Assembly (NCBI GenBank): GCA_031379365.1
Contig: JANNFB010000247.1
Coordinates: forward strand, 1-19,646
Length of the DNA: 19,646 nucleotides
Direction: 5' to 3'
From: CADEEN01 sp031379365
Lineage (GTDB): Bacteria > Pseudomonadota > Gammaproteobacteria > Burkholderiales > Burkholderiaceae_C
Shown: positions 8,481 to 15,710 of the stretch, piece after piece
Numbering within the stretch: the first letter of the stretch is position 1
How the letters are laid out: each line of letters begins with the position of its first letter
The notes under the pieces: generated by a model
Database searches by the model: none
What the model saw: the letters and a program-made list of their open reading frames with translations, nothing else
What the model was told of the DNA's origin: nothing
Translations under genes and position numbers: made by a program

Positions 8481-8516
8481 AAAACAAAAAAGCCGCACGG
8501 TCGCCTGTGCGGCTTT
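8481..8516 (-). terminator. Rho-independent terminator of the peroxiredoxin gene
   Basis: On the minus strand a perfect 10-bp stem (AAAGCCGCAC at 8507-8516 paired with its complement at 8489-8498) with an 8-nt loop is followed by TTTTTTGTTTTT. It lies 66 nt past the peroxiredoxin stop and ends about 31 nt before the phoH-like start codon. This is the best intrinsic terminator in the window. The rest of the 133-bp gap (8450-8582) holds no gene I can see. Confidence 0.88.
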
Positions 8517-8582
8517 CATCGGTGGCGCGTCGCGTCTCGTCTCACGGGCATGACCGCATTATGCGGGTGGACGGCGCCTCGC

Positions 8583-9059
8583 TCAGGCGGCTTTCTTGAG
8601 CAGCTTGACGGCTTTCAGAACTTCGTCCACGTGCCCTGCGACCTTGATGCCGCGCCATTCGGCGCGAAGGACGCCTTCGGCGTCGATCAGGAAGGTGCTG
8701 CGCTCGATTCCTTTGACCTTCTTGCCATACATGATCTTGTTCTTGACCACGCCGAACATGTGACAAAGCTTCTCTTCGGTGTCAGCGATCAACTCGAAGG
8801 GTAATTCGAGGTTGGCCTTGAACTTCTCGTGCGAGGCCATGTTGTCGCGCGAGACACCCAGCACCAAAGCACCGGCCTTGACGAAATCCTTGTGGCGGTC
8901 GCGGAACTGCATCGCTTCTGTGGTGCAACCGGGGGTGTTGTCCTTGGGGTAGAAATAGAGCACCACAGCCTGGCGCTGGAAGGTTTCAGGCGAGATCTTC
9001 ACGCCGCTGGTGGCGAGCGCTTCAAATTCCGGCAGGGCTTTGTTGAGTGCTGGCGTCAT
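8583..9059 (-). CDS. bcp: Thioredoxin-dependent thiol peroxidase, PrxQ/BCP family peroxiredoxin
   Basis: Cytoplasmic peroxiredoxin of 158 residues that reduces hydrogen peroxide and organic hydroperoxides. The active-site block YFYPKDNTPGCTTEA places the peroxidatic cysteine at Cys45. E. coli BCP has its resolving cysteine five residues later (Cys50); here that position is Met50. The only other cysteine is Cys99 (EEKLCHMFGV), which matches the third cysteine of E. coli BCP. The protein may therefore act as a 1-Cys enzyme or use Cys99. Length and the C-terminal FLIDAEGVLRAEWRGIKVAGH block are normal for the family. A TATAAT box lies upstream on the minus strand, and an intrinsic terminator follows the gene. 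Confidence 0.92.
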   Translation of the reverse strand: MTPALNKALPEFEALATSGVKISPETFQRQAVVLYFYPKDNTPGCTTEAMQFRDRHKDFVKAGALVLGVSRDNMASHEKFKANLELPFELIADTEEKLCHMFGVVKNKIMYGKKVKGIERSTFLIDAEGVLRAEWRGIKVAGHVDEVLKAVKLLKKAA

Positions 9060-9109
9060 AGAGGGCGTCGGGTTGCGGTGGCGGCCTTGAACAAAGGACG
9101 CAGCCCGCG

Positions 9110-9115
9110 ATTATA
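9110..9115 (-). promoter_or_regulatory. Consensus -10 box upstream of bcp
   Basis: Reading the minus strand, a perfect TATAAT occurs 50 nt before the bcp ATG, inside the short dyad CCCG/CGGG. No good -35 hexamer is visible 16-18 nt upstream (GGCAAG is the closest), so this is a candidate only. The 80-bp gap between the Mth938-domain gene and bcp contains nothing else recognisable. Confidence 0.45.
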
Positions 9116-9139
9116 CGGGCCCTGGCACGCCGCTTGCCC

Positions 9140-9520
9140 TCAGGCCGGCGCCTGCACCAACAGCGCAGCGACCACCGAGCGTCCTTCACTGGCCAGGACG
9201 TTGTAGGTGCGGCAGGCGGCCGCCGTGTCCATGGTTTCGATACCAATACGGGCCTCGATCAGGCCGCGGTACAGGCCCGCCGGGACGAACTGCAGGCGCG
9301 GACCGCTGCCGAAGATCACCAACTCGGGCGCCAGGCCCTGCACCGCTTGGAAGTGGCCCGGGGTCAATGCGGCCAGGCTGGACAGCGACCAAGGCCGCGG
9401 CTCGCCGCGCCAGGGCACCAGCACGCTTTCACTCCAGCGAACGCCGTTGATCCAAACCGCGCCCGCTTCGTGGCGCGAGACGGTGTTGGTGCCGGGCAGG
9501 TTGTCGGGCTGGAACTTCAT
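9140..9520 (-). CDS. Mth938-like domain (DUF498) protein
   Basis: Small cytoplasmic protein of 126 residues belonging to the Mth938/DUF498 family (COG3737), which includes the mitochondrial complex I assembly factor NDUFAF3. The visible family signs are a short N-terminal strand region, the block ELVIFGSGPRLQFVP, the GIETMDTAAACRTYNVLASEGR segment and a short alpha/beta ending. No catalytic residues can be named, and the bacterial function is not known. It is transcribed away from the alaA-like gene, with only 42 nt between the two starts. The start has no Shine-Dalgarno, and a -10-like box sits 10-15 nt before it, which would give a leaderless or near-leaderless mRNA. Confidence 0.82.
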   Translation of the reverse strand: MKFQPDNLPGTNTVSRHEAGAVWINGVRWSESVLVPWRGEPRPWSLSSLAALTPGHFQAVQGLAPELVIFGSGPRLQFVPAGLYRGLIEARIGIETMDTAAACRTYNVLASEGRSVVAALLVQAPA

Positions 9521-9535
9521 GCGTGGATAATTCTA
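9501..9535. promoter_or_regulatory. Overlapping divergent promoter candidates
   Basis: On the plus strand, TTGTCG (9501-9506) and GATAAT (9526-9531), 19 nt apart, could drive the aminotransferase gene with a short 5' leader. On the minus strand, TAGAAT (9535 down to 9530) could drive the Mth938-domain gene. The two -10 boxes share two bases, so RNA polymerase could not occupy both at once. Both are near-consensus by eye only. Confidence 0.4.
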
Positions 9536-9562
9536 AGTTCCTGTTTGCAGCGAGCGAGCGCC

Positions 9563-10789
9563 TTGAAACCGATCACCAAATCCGCCAAGTTGGCCAACGT
9601 GGCCTACGACATCCGCGGGCCCGTGCTGGACAAGGCGCGGCAGATGGAGGAGGAAGGCCACAAGATCATCAAGCTCAACATCGGCAACGTGGCTGCCTTC
9701 GGTCTGGAGCCGCCCGACGAGATCGTGCAGGACATGATCCGCAACCTGCCGCACGCGGCGGGCTACACCGACAGCAAGGGCTTGTTCGCGCCGCGCAAGG
9801 CCGTCGTGCACTACACCCAGGAAAAGCGCGTCCTCGGTGTCACGGTCGACGATGTCTACCTGGGCAATGGCGCGTCGGAATTGATCCAGATGAGCATGGC
9901 CGCGCTGCTCAACGACGGCGACGAGATGTTGATCCCGACCCCTGACTTCCCGCTCTACACCGCGGTGGTGGGCTTGAGCGGTGGGGTGCCGGTGCATTAC
10001 ATCTGCGACGAGCAGGCGGGCTGGATGCCCGATGTGGCCGACATTCGCAAGAAGATCACGCCGCGCACGCGCGGCATCATCGTCTGCAACCCGAACAACC
10101 CGACCGGTGCGCTATACCCCGACGCCGTGTTGTTGGAGATCATCGAACTGGCGCGCCAGCACCAGCTGGTGGTGTTCGCCGACGAAATCTACGACAAGAC
10201 GCTCTACGACGGGGCGACGCACACCAGCATGGCCAGCATGGCCGATGACGTGCTGTTCGTCACCTTCAACGGCCTGAGCAAGAACTACCGCTCCTGCGGC
10301 TACCGTGCCGGCTGGATGGTGGTGTCGGGCGAGAAGCGCCACGCCAAGGATTACATCGAAGGCCTGAACATGCTGGCCAGCCTGCGCCTGTGCGCCAACA
10401 CACCGGGGCAGTTGGCCATCCAGACCGCCTTGGGTGGCTACCAGAGCATCCGCGACCTGGTGGCGCCGACGGGTCGTCTGTGCCGCCAGCGCGATCTGGC
10501 CTATGAACTGCTCAACCGCATCCCGGGCGTCAGTGTCGTCAAGCCCAAGGCGGCGCTGTACATGTTTCCGCGGCTCGATCCCAAGGTCTACCCTATCGCC
10601 GACGACCAGCAGTTCGCCTACGAGTTGCTGGCCGAAGAGAAGGTGCTTGTGGTGCAGGGCACGGGCTTCAACTGGATCGCGCACGATCACTTCCGCGTCG
10701 TCTTCCTGCCCAATGTCGACGATCTGACCGAGGCCATCGGCCGCATCGAGCGATTCCTGTCCCACTACCGAAAGCGCCACGCCGCATGA
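9563..10789 (+). CDS. alaA: PLP-dependent aminotransferase, AlaA-type (glutamate-pyruvate/alanine)
   Basis: Fold-type I aminotransferase of 408 residues, most like AlaA, which makes alanine from pyruvate with glutamate as donor. The family start motif KPITKSAKLANVAYDIRGP shows that the TTG at 9563 is the start. The open frame continues upstream, but that stretch is antisense to the Mth938-domain gene and looks non-protein-like. Other family blocks are KIIKLNIGN, NPNNPTGALYP, FADEIYDKTLYDG, the PLP lysine K240 in NGLSKNYRSCGYRAGW, and FRVVFLPNV. The stop overlaps the ATG of homoserine dehydrogenase (ATGA), so this amino-acid operon begins here. The exact donor/acceptor pair is inferred. Aspartate or aromatic aminotransferase is a less likely alternative. 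Confidence 0.88.
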   Translation: MKPITKSAKLANVAYDIRGPVLDKARQMEEEGHKIIKLNIGNVAAFGLEPPDEIVQDMIRNLPHAAGYTDSKGLFAPRKAVVHYTQEKRVLGVTVDDVYLGNGASELIQMSMAALLNDGDEMLIPTPDFPLYTAVVGLSGGVPVHYICDEQAGWMPDVADIRKKITPRTRGIIVCNPNNPTGALYPDAVLLEIIELARQHQLVVFADEIYDKTLYDGATHTSMASMADDVLFVTFNGLSKNYRSCGYRAGWMVVSGEKRHAKDYIEGLNMLASLRLCANTPGQLAIQTALGGYQSIRDLVAPTGRLCRQRDLAYELLNRIPGVSVVKPKAALYMFPRLDPKVYPIADDQQFAYELLAEEKVLVVQGTGFNWIAHDHFRVVFLPNVDDLTEAIGRIERFLSHYRKRHAA

Positions 10790-12123
10790 AACCCATCCAG
10801 ATCGGCCTGCTCGGCATCGGCACGGTCGGTGCCGGCACCTTTACCGTTCTGACGCGCAACCAGGCCGAGATCCGACGCCGCGCCGGCCGCGGCATCGAGA
10901 TCGCGATGGTCGCCGACCTCGACACCGCGCGCGCGACGGCCATCGTGGGCCCGGGCGTCGAAGTCGTGGCCGATGCGCGTGCGGTGATCGCCAACCCGGC
11001 CATCGAGATCGTGGTCGAGCTGATCGGCGGCACCGGCATCGCCCGCACCCTGGTGCTCGAGGCGATTGCCCAGGGCAAGCACGTTGTCACCGCCAACAAG
11101 GCCCTGCTGGCGGTGCATGGCAATGAGATCTTTGCGGCGGCGCACGCCCGTGGCGTGATGGTCGCCTTCGAGGCGGCGGTGGCCGGCGGCATCCCCATCA
11201 TCAAGTCCTTGCGCGAGGGCCTGACCGCCAACCGCATCGAGTGGGTCGCCGGCATCATCAACGGCACCACCAACTTCATCCTGTCGGAGATGCGCGCCAA
11301 GGGCCTGGACTTTGCCGAGGTGCTCAAGGAGGCGCAGCGCCTGGGCTATGCCGAGTCGGACCCGACCTTCGACATCGAGGGCGTCGACGCCGCGCACAAG
11401 ATCTCCATCATGAGCGCCATCGCCTTTGGCGTGCCGATGCAGTTCGCCAAGTCGCATGTCGAAGGCATCACCCAGCTGCAAGCCACGGACATTCGTTACG
11501 CTGAGCAGCTCGGGTACCGCATCAAGTTGCTGGGCATCACCAAGCGCCGCGAAGGATCAGCCGGCGGCCTTGGCGGGGCCGGAGGCATCGAGCTGCGCGT
11601 GCACCCGACCCTGGTGCCAGCCAAGCGCCTGATCGCCAACGTCGAAGGCGCGATGAACGCCGTGATGGTGCAGGGTGACGCCGTCGGAACGACGCTGTAC
11701 TACGGCAAAGGGGCGGGCGCCGAGCCCACCGCCAGTGCGGTGGTGGCGGACCTGGTCGACATCACGCGCCTGGCCACGGCCGACCCCGATCACCGGGTGC
11801 CGCACCTGGCCTTCCAACCCGACGCCATGGCCGACACGCCGATGCTCGGCATCGACGCGGTGGTGACCGCCTTCTACCTGCGTCTGGTGGTGGCCGACGA
11901 GGCCGGCGTGCTGTCGCGCATCACGACCATCCTTGCCGACAACGGGATCTCGATCGATGCTGTTCTGCAGCGCGAGTCGGCTGAAGGCGAACGCCAGACC
12001 GACCTGGTGATCCTCAGCCATGACACGATCGAAGGCCGGATGCGCGCGGCGCTGGCGCAGGTGCAGGCTTTGCCTACGGTGCTGGCACCCATCGTCAGCA
12101 TCCGCAAGGAAGAACTCGCGTGA
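10786..12123 (+). CDS. hom: Homoserine dehydrogenase
   Basis: Reduces aspartate semialdehyde to homoserine with NAD(P)H, the branch point to threonine and methionine. The protein is 445 residues. The N-terminal Rossmann loop is GLLGIGTVGAGT (7-18), and TANKALLAVHG carries Lys105. Glu190, Asp201 and Lys205 (LGYAESDPTFDIEGVDAAHK) have the same spacing as the catalytic Glu208, Asp219 and Lys223 of the yeast enzyme. GIINGTTNFILSEM is the family signature. A C-terminal ACT domain (about 362-440, FYLRLVVADEAGVLSRITTI) suggests feedback control by threonine. A glycine-rich stretch (about 257-268) appears inserted before IELRVHPTLVP. It is a monofunctional enzyme without an aspartokinase domain, and its start overlaps the aminotransferase stop by four bases. 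Confidence 0.96.
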   Translation: MKPIQIGLLGIGTVGAGTFTVLTRNQAEIRRRAGRGIEIAMVADLDTARATAIVGPGVEVVADARAVIANPAIEIVVELIGGTGIARTLVLEAIAQGKHVVTANKALLAVHGNEIFAAAHARGVMVAFEAAVAGGIPIIKSLREGLTANRIEWVAGIINGTTNFILSEMRAKGLDFAEVLKEAQRLGYAESDPTFDIEGVDAAHKISIMSAIAFGVPMQFAKSHVEGITQLQATDIRYAEQLGYRIKLLGITKRREGSAGGLGGAGGIELRVHPTLVPAKRLIANVEGAMNAVMVQGDAVGTTLYYGKGAGAEPTASAVVADLVDITRLATADPDHRVPHLAFQPDAMADTPMLGIDAVVTAFYLRLVVADEAGVLSRITTILADNGISIDAVLQRESAEGERQTDLVILSHDTIEGRMRAALAQVQALPTVLAPIVSIRKEELA

Positions 12124-12131
12124 CCTTTACC

Positions 12132-12294
12132 CACCCCCGCAGGGGCTTCGCCGCTCCCCCTCAAGGGGGCCGAGGCCCGCGGCTCCAAGCCGACCTACGT
12201 CGGCTTGGACGGGGCGAGGAATGGCCGCGTCTCGCGGCCATGCGGCCCGCAAGGCCCGCTGGCGGCCTGGCAGAGCCAGTCCCGCTGCGGCCGC
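12132..12294. repeat. Palindrome-packed intergenic element between hom and thrC
   Basis: The 189-bp gap holds a chain of short inverted repeats: CCCC-GCA-GGGG (12135-12145); CCCCCT-CA-AGGGGG (12156-12169); a perfect 10-bp stem CCAAGCCGAC with loop CTAC (12185-12208); a perfect 9-bp stem ATGGCCGCG with loop TCT (12221-12241); CTGGC-AGA-GCCAG (12267-12279); and GCGGCCGC (12287-12294). There is no T run and no gene. The first part resembles GC-rich dispersed spacer repeats that I associate with Burkholderiales genomes, but copy number cannot be tested within this window. It could stabilise or attenuate the hom-thrC message. Confidence 0.65.
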
Positions 12295-12303
12295 TTGACC
12301 GCT

Positions 12304-12307
12304 GAGG
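12304..12307 (+). promoter_or_regulatory. Shine-Dalgarno of thrC
   Basis: GAGG lies 5 nt before the ATG at 12313. It supports that start over upstream in-frame codons, which would translate the hairpin-rich spacer. Confidence 0.6.
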
Positions 12308-12312
12308 CGCAC

Positions 12313-13719
12313 ATGCGATACGTCAGTACGCGTGGCGACAGCGCCGAGCGCCGTTTTTGCGACATTCTGCTGGAGGGCCTGGCCCCTGACGGCGGGCTTT
12401 ACCTGCCCACCGCCTACCCGCGTATCGACGCGGCGACGCTGGCCCGTTGGCGTGGGTTGGACTACGCCGACCTGGCATTCGAGATCCTGTCGCTCTACAT
12501 CGACGACATCCCGGCCGACGACCTGCGCGCACTGTGTCGCAAGACCTACACCGCGGCGGTGTTCGGCAGCCAGGCCATCGTGCCGCTCAAGCCGCTCGAA
12601 GCGGGCGTGGCGCTCGAGGCCCTGTCGAACGGCCCGACGCTGGCGTTCAAGGACATGGCGATGCAGTTGCTCGGCGGCCTGTTCGAGTACGAACTGGCGC
12701 GCCGTGGTCAGACGCTGAACATCCTGGGCGCGACTTCGGGCGACACCGGCAGCGCGGCCGAGTACGCGATGCGCGGCAAGCGGGGCATCCAGGTGTTCAT
12801 GCTCAGCCCCAAAGACCGCATGAGCCCCTTCCAGCAGGCCCAGATGTTCAGCCTGCAAGACGCCAACATCCACAACATCGCCATCGAGGGTGTATTCGAC
12901 GACTGCCAGGACATCGTCAAGGCGGTCAGCAATGACCTCGTCTTCAAGCGCCACTGGCAGATCGGCACCGTCAACTCGATCAACTGGGCCCGCCTGCTGG
13001 CCCAGGTGGTCTATTACTTCGCCGGCTACTTCCAGGCCACCAAGACGAACGGCGAGCAGGTCAGCTTCGCGGTGCCCTCGGGCAACTTCGGCAACATCTG
13101 CGCCGGCCATGTCGCGCGAATGATGGGCCTGCCGATCGATTGCCTGGTCTGTGCCACCAATGAGAACGATGTCCTGGACGAGTTTTTCCGAAGCGGCAGC
13201 TATCGCCCCCGCACCAGTGCCCAGACGCACGAGACCTCCAGCCCCTCGATGGACATCAGCAAGGCCAGCAACTTCGAGCGTTTTGTCTTCGACCTGCTGG
13301 GGCGCGACGGCGCGCGCGTTCGGCAGCTCTTCGACACCGAACTGCGCGAGCGCGGCTGTTTCACGCTCAGTGCTGAAGAGCATGCGCGCATTGCCGCCTT
13401 CGGCTTCGTCTCCGGCAAGAGCACCCATGCCGATCGGCTGGCCACCATCCGCGACACCGACCGGCGCTTCGGTCTGGTGATCGACACGCACACCGCCGAT
13501 GGCCTGAAGGTCGGCCGCGAGCATCGCCGGCACGCGCAGCCGATGCTGGTCCTGGAGACTGCGCTGCCGGCCAAGTTCGCTGCGACGATCCATGAAGCCC
13601 TCGGCCGCGAGCCGTCTCGGCCGCCGGGTTTCGAAGGCATCGAGAACCTGCCCAAGCGCTTCGCCGAGCTGCCCGCCGATGTCGCGGCGGTCCGGCGCTA
13701 CATCGAGAGCCATGCCTGA
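12313..13719 (+). CDS. thrC: Threonine synthase
   Basis: PLP enzyme of 468 residues converting O-phosphohomoserine to threonine, the last step of the pathway begun by hom upstream. The start MRYVSTRGDSAERRFCDILL with GLAPDGGLYLP is the typical N-terminus of the proteobacterial form. The PLP lysine is K113 in NGPTLAFKDMAMQLLG. ATSGDTGSAA and VPSGNFGNICAGHVARMMG are the phosphate-binding and family blocks. The ATG at 12313 is chosen for its GAGG Shine-Dalgarno and family N-terminus. The open frame extends upstream to about 12205, but only through palindromic spacer. The stop lies inside the first codons of moeA (8-nt overlap), so thrC and the molybdenum cofactor genes are probably co-transcribed. 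Confidence 0.96.
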   Translation: MRYVSTRGDSAERRFCDILLEGLAPDGGLYLPTAYPRIDAATLARWRGLDYADLAFEILSLYIDDIPADDLRALCRKTYTAAVFGSQAIVPLKPLEAGVALEALSNGPTLAFKDMAMQLLGGLFEYELARRGQTLNILGATSGDTGSAAEYAMRGKRGIQVFMLSPKDRMSPFQQAQMFSLQDANIHNIAIEGVFDDCQDIVKAVSNDLVFKRHWQIGTVNSINWARLLAQVVYYFAGYFQATKTNGEQVSFAVPSGNFGNICAGHVARMMGLPIDCLVCATNENDVLDEFFRSGSYRPRTSAQTHETSSPSMDISKASNFERFVFDLLGRDGARVRQLFDTELRERGCFTLSAEEHARIAAFGFVSGKSTHADRLATIRDTDRRFGLVIDTHTADGLKVGREHRRHAQPMLVLETALPAKFAATIHEALGREPSRPPGFEGIENLPKRFAELPADVAAVRRYIESHA

Positions 13720-14974
13720 GCCGCGCGCGCCGCTCCTGAGCCTGGACGAGGCCGTGGCGCGCCTGACGGCGGCGGCCACCGCAGCGCGCATCACCGATGT
13801 CGAGACCGGCGACACCTTCGACGCCCTGGGCCGCGTGCTGGCTGTCGATGTCGTGTCGGCCATCGATGTGCCGCCGGCCGACAACACCGCGATGGACGGC
13901 TACGCCCTGCGCGCGGTGGATGCGGCCCAGGCGGACGCCGTGCTGCCAGTCAGCCAGCGCATCCCCGCCGGTATCGTCGGCACGCCATTGGCGCCGGGCA
14001 CGGCCGCACGCATCTTTACCGGCGCGCAGGTCCCGGCCGGTGCCGATGCCGTGGTCATGCAGGAAAACACGGCGCCGGCCGAAGAAGGGCGCGTGCGCAT
14101 CCTGACGCCACCGTCCCCGGGCCAGTGGATCCGCCGCCGCGGCGAGGACGTCCGCCGCGGCAGCACGGTGCTGGCGCGCGGCACGCGTCTGACGCCGCAG
14201 GCGCTGGGCTTGGCCGCGGGGGTCGGCGCCGCCAGCCTGCAGCTTGTTCGCCGACCCCGCGTGGCCTTGTTCTCCACTGGCGACGAGTTGGTGATGCCGG
14301 GTGTGGTTGCGCCGGAGTTGTTGGCGCCGGGCGCGATCTACAACAGCAACCGATTCACCTTGCGTGGCCTGTTGCAGGCCGCCGGCTGCGAGGTGAGTGA
14401 TTTCGGCATCGTGCCCGACCGCCTCGACGCCACCCGTGCGGCCTTGCGTGAAGCGGCGGCAGCGCACGACCTGATCCTGAGTTCGGGCGGCGTGTCGGTC
14501 GGTGAAGAAGACCACATCCGCCCGGCCGTCGCCGCCGAAGGCCGCATCGAGCTGTGGCAGGTGGCCATCAAGCCCGGCAAGCCGCTGGCCTTCGGCGCCA
14601 TCCGACGCGACGCCGCGGCCGGGCAGGAGTGCCTCTTCATCGGCCTGCCAGGCAACCCCGTGTCGAGTTTCGTGACCTTCCTGCTGGCCGTGGCGCCGGT
14701 CCTGCGTGCGCTCCAAGGCGTCGCGGCCGATCCTCCGCAAGCGACGCACCTGCCAGCCCATTTCGACTGGCCGCGGCCGGACCGCCGGCGCGAGTTCCTG
14801 CGCGTGCGCCGCAACGCTGCCGGCGGACTGGACCTGTTCGCTAACCAGAGTTCAGGCGTGCTGACCTCGGCGGTCTGGGCCGATGGCTTGGTGGACAACC
14901 CGCCGGGCCAAGCCATCGCCCACGGCGATGTCGTCGCCTACCACGCCTTGGCCAGCCTCATCGGTGCACCATGA
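13712..14974 (+). CDS. moeA: Molybdopterin molybdotransferase
   Basis: Inserts molybdenum into adenylylated molybdopterin in the last steps of cofactor synthesis; cytoplasmic, 420 residues. MoeA blocks in order are PPADNTAMDGYALR, PAGTAARIFTGAQVP-like segment, GADAVVMQEN, FSTGDELVMPG, IYNSNRFTL, SSGGVSVGEEDHIRP and GLPGNPVSSFVTFLL. The start at 13712 (MPEPRAPLLSLDEAVARL) overlaps the thrC stop by eight bases. Longer in-frame starts would run through thrC. The stop overlaps moaD by four bases. Length is normal for a stand-alone MoeA; there is no fused MogA-like extension. Confidence 0.96.
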   Translation: MPEPRAPLLSLDEAVARLTAAATAARITDVETGDTFDALGRVLAVDVVSAIDVPPADNTAMDGYALRAVDAAQADAVLPVSQRIPAGIVGTPLAPGTAARIFTGAQVPAGADAVVMQENTAPAEEGRVRILTPPSPGQWIRRRGEDVRRGSTVLARGTRLTPQALGLAAGVGAASLQLVRRPRVALFSTGDELVMPGVVAPELLAPGAIYNSNRFTLRGLLQAAGCEVSDFGIVPDRLDATRAALREAAAAHDLILSSGGVSVGEEDHIRPAVAAEGRIELWQVAIKPGKPLAFGAIRRDAAAGQECLFIGLPGNPVSSFVTFLLAVAPVLRALQGVAADPPQATHLPAHFDWPRPDRRREFLRVRRNAAGGLDLFANQSSGVLTSAVWADGLVDNPPGQAIAHGDVVAYHALASLIGAP

Positions 14975-15222
14975 GGGTCACGGTGCGCTACTTCGCCGCC
15001 CTGCGCGAGGCGCTCGGTGCCCAAGAGTCGGTACAGGTTGTCAGCGGCTGCACGCTGGCCGCCTTGCGCGACCAGCTCATTGCCGCCAGCCCGCAACACG
15101 CCGAGGCCCTGCGGCGTGGCCGCGCTCTGCGCTGCGCCGTCAATCAGGTGCTCGCGGATGAGACTGCCTTGCTGGGCGATGGCGCCGAAGTGGCCTTTTT
15201 CCCCCCGGTGACAGGCGGCTGA
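14971..15222 (+). CDS. moaD: Molybdopterin synthase sulfur carrier subunit
   Basis: Ubiquitin-like sulfur carrier of 83 residues. It is activated at its C-terminal glycine as a thiocarboxylate and donates sulfur to precursor Z within the MoaD-MoaE complex. The C-terminus is the expected PPVTGG with a terminal Gly-Gly. The N-terminal strand MRVTVRYFAALREALG and the GAEVAFFPP block fit the family. It starts within the moeA stop codon (ATGA) and ends 2 nt before moaE, so the two synthase subunits should be made together. Confidence 0.95.
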   Translation: MRVTVRYFAALREALGAQESVQVVSGCTLAALRDQLIAASPQHAEALRRGRALRCAVNQVLADETALLGDGAEVAFFPPVTGG

Positions 15223-15224
15223 CG

Positions 15225-15710
15225 ATGGCCTCGCCACGCGTGCAGATTCAACACGAGGACTTCGACGTCAGTCGCGAAATCGCCGCTTTGCGGGAAGGCG
15301 ATGGTGGCGTCGGCGCCGTGGCTACATTCGTCGGCACCGTGCGCGACCGCAGCGGCGCCTTGGCTGACACCACTTTGATGGAGCTCGAGCATTACCCCGG
15401 CATGACGGAGCGCGCCATCGAGGCCATGATCGACGCCGCACAGCTGCGTTTCGACATCCGGGGCGCCCGGGTCATCCACCGCATCGGCGCGCTGGCGCCG
15501 CTGGAGCAGATCGTGCTGGTCGTCGTCAGCTCGGCGCACCGAGGGGATGCCTTCGCGGCTTGCCAGTTCCTGATGGACTACCTCAAGACGCAGGCGCCGT
15601 TCTGGAAGAAGGAGCACCGCCCCGATGGCAGCGCCGAGTGGGTCGATGCCCGTGTCGCTGACGATGCGGCGTTGGCGCGCTGGGGCTTGCAGAGCGGCAA
15701 CGCGGCATGA
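15225..15710 (+). CDS. moaE: Molybdopterin synthase catalytic subunit
   Basis: Large subunit of molybdopterin synthase, 161 residues. It converts cyclic pyranopterin monophosphate to molybdopterin using sulfur from MoaD. Residues matching the E. coli active site are Arg40 (FVGTVRDRSG), Lys121 (DYLKTQAPFWKKE) and Lys128/Lys129. The blocks LELEHYPGM-like MELEHYPGM and RGDAFAACQFLMDYLK are typical. It follows moaD by 2 nt and its stop overlaps the crcB start (ATGA). Confidence 0.95.
   Translation: MASPRVQIQHEDFDVSREIAALREGDGGVGAVATFVGTVRDRSGALADTTLMELEHYPGMTERAIEAMIDAAQLRFDIRGARVIHRIGALAPLEQIVLVVVSSAHRGDAFAACQFLMDYLKTQAPFWKKEHRPDGSAEWVDARVADDAALARWGLQSGNAA

Noticed and set aside
7475..8599. A 374-codon plus-strand open frame across phoH
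   Set aside because: Antisense to the PIN-PhoH gene and runs through the intrinsic terminator; no protein-like features.
9110..9115. Full sigma-70 promoter for bcp
   Set aside because: The -10 is perfect but no convincing -35 is present, so only the -10 box is listed with moderate confidence.
9134..9562. Upstream in-frame extension of the aminotransferase
   Set aside because: The stretch is antisense to the Mth938-domain gene, is not protein-like, and the family N-terminus begins at the TTG at 9563.
12127..13887. A 586-codon minus-strand open frame
   Set aside because: Antisense to thrC and the start of moeA; a codon-position shadow.
15560..15706. Possible fluoride riboswitch upstream of crcB
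   Set aside because: The region is moaE coding sequence and I could not see the conserved riboswitch core.
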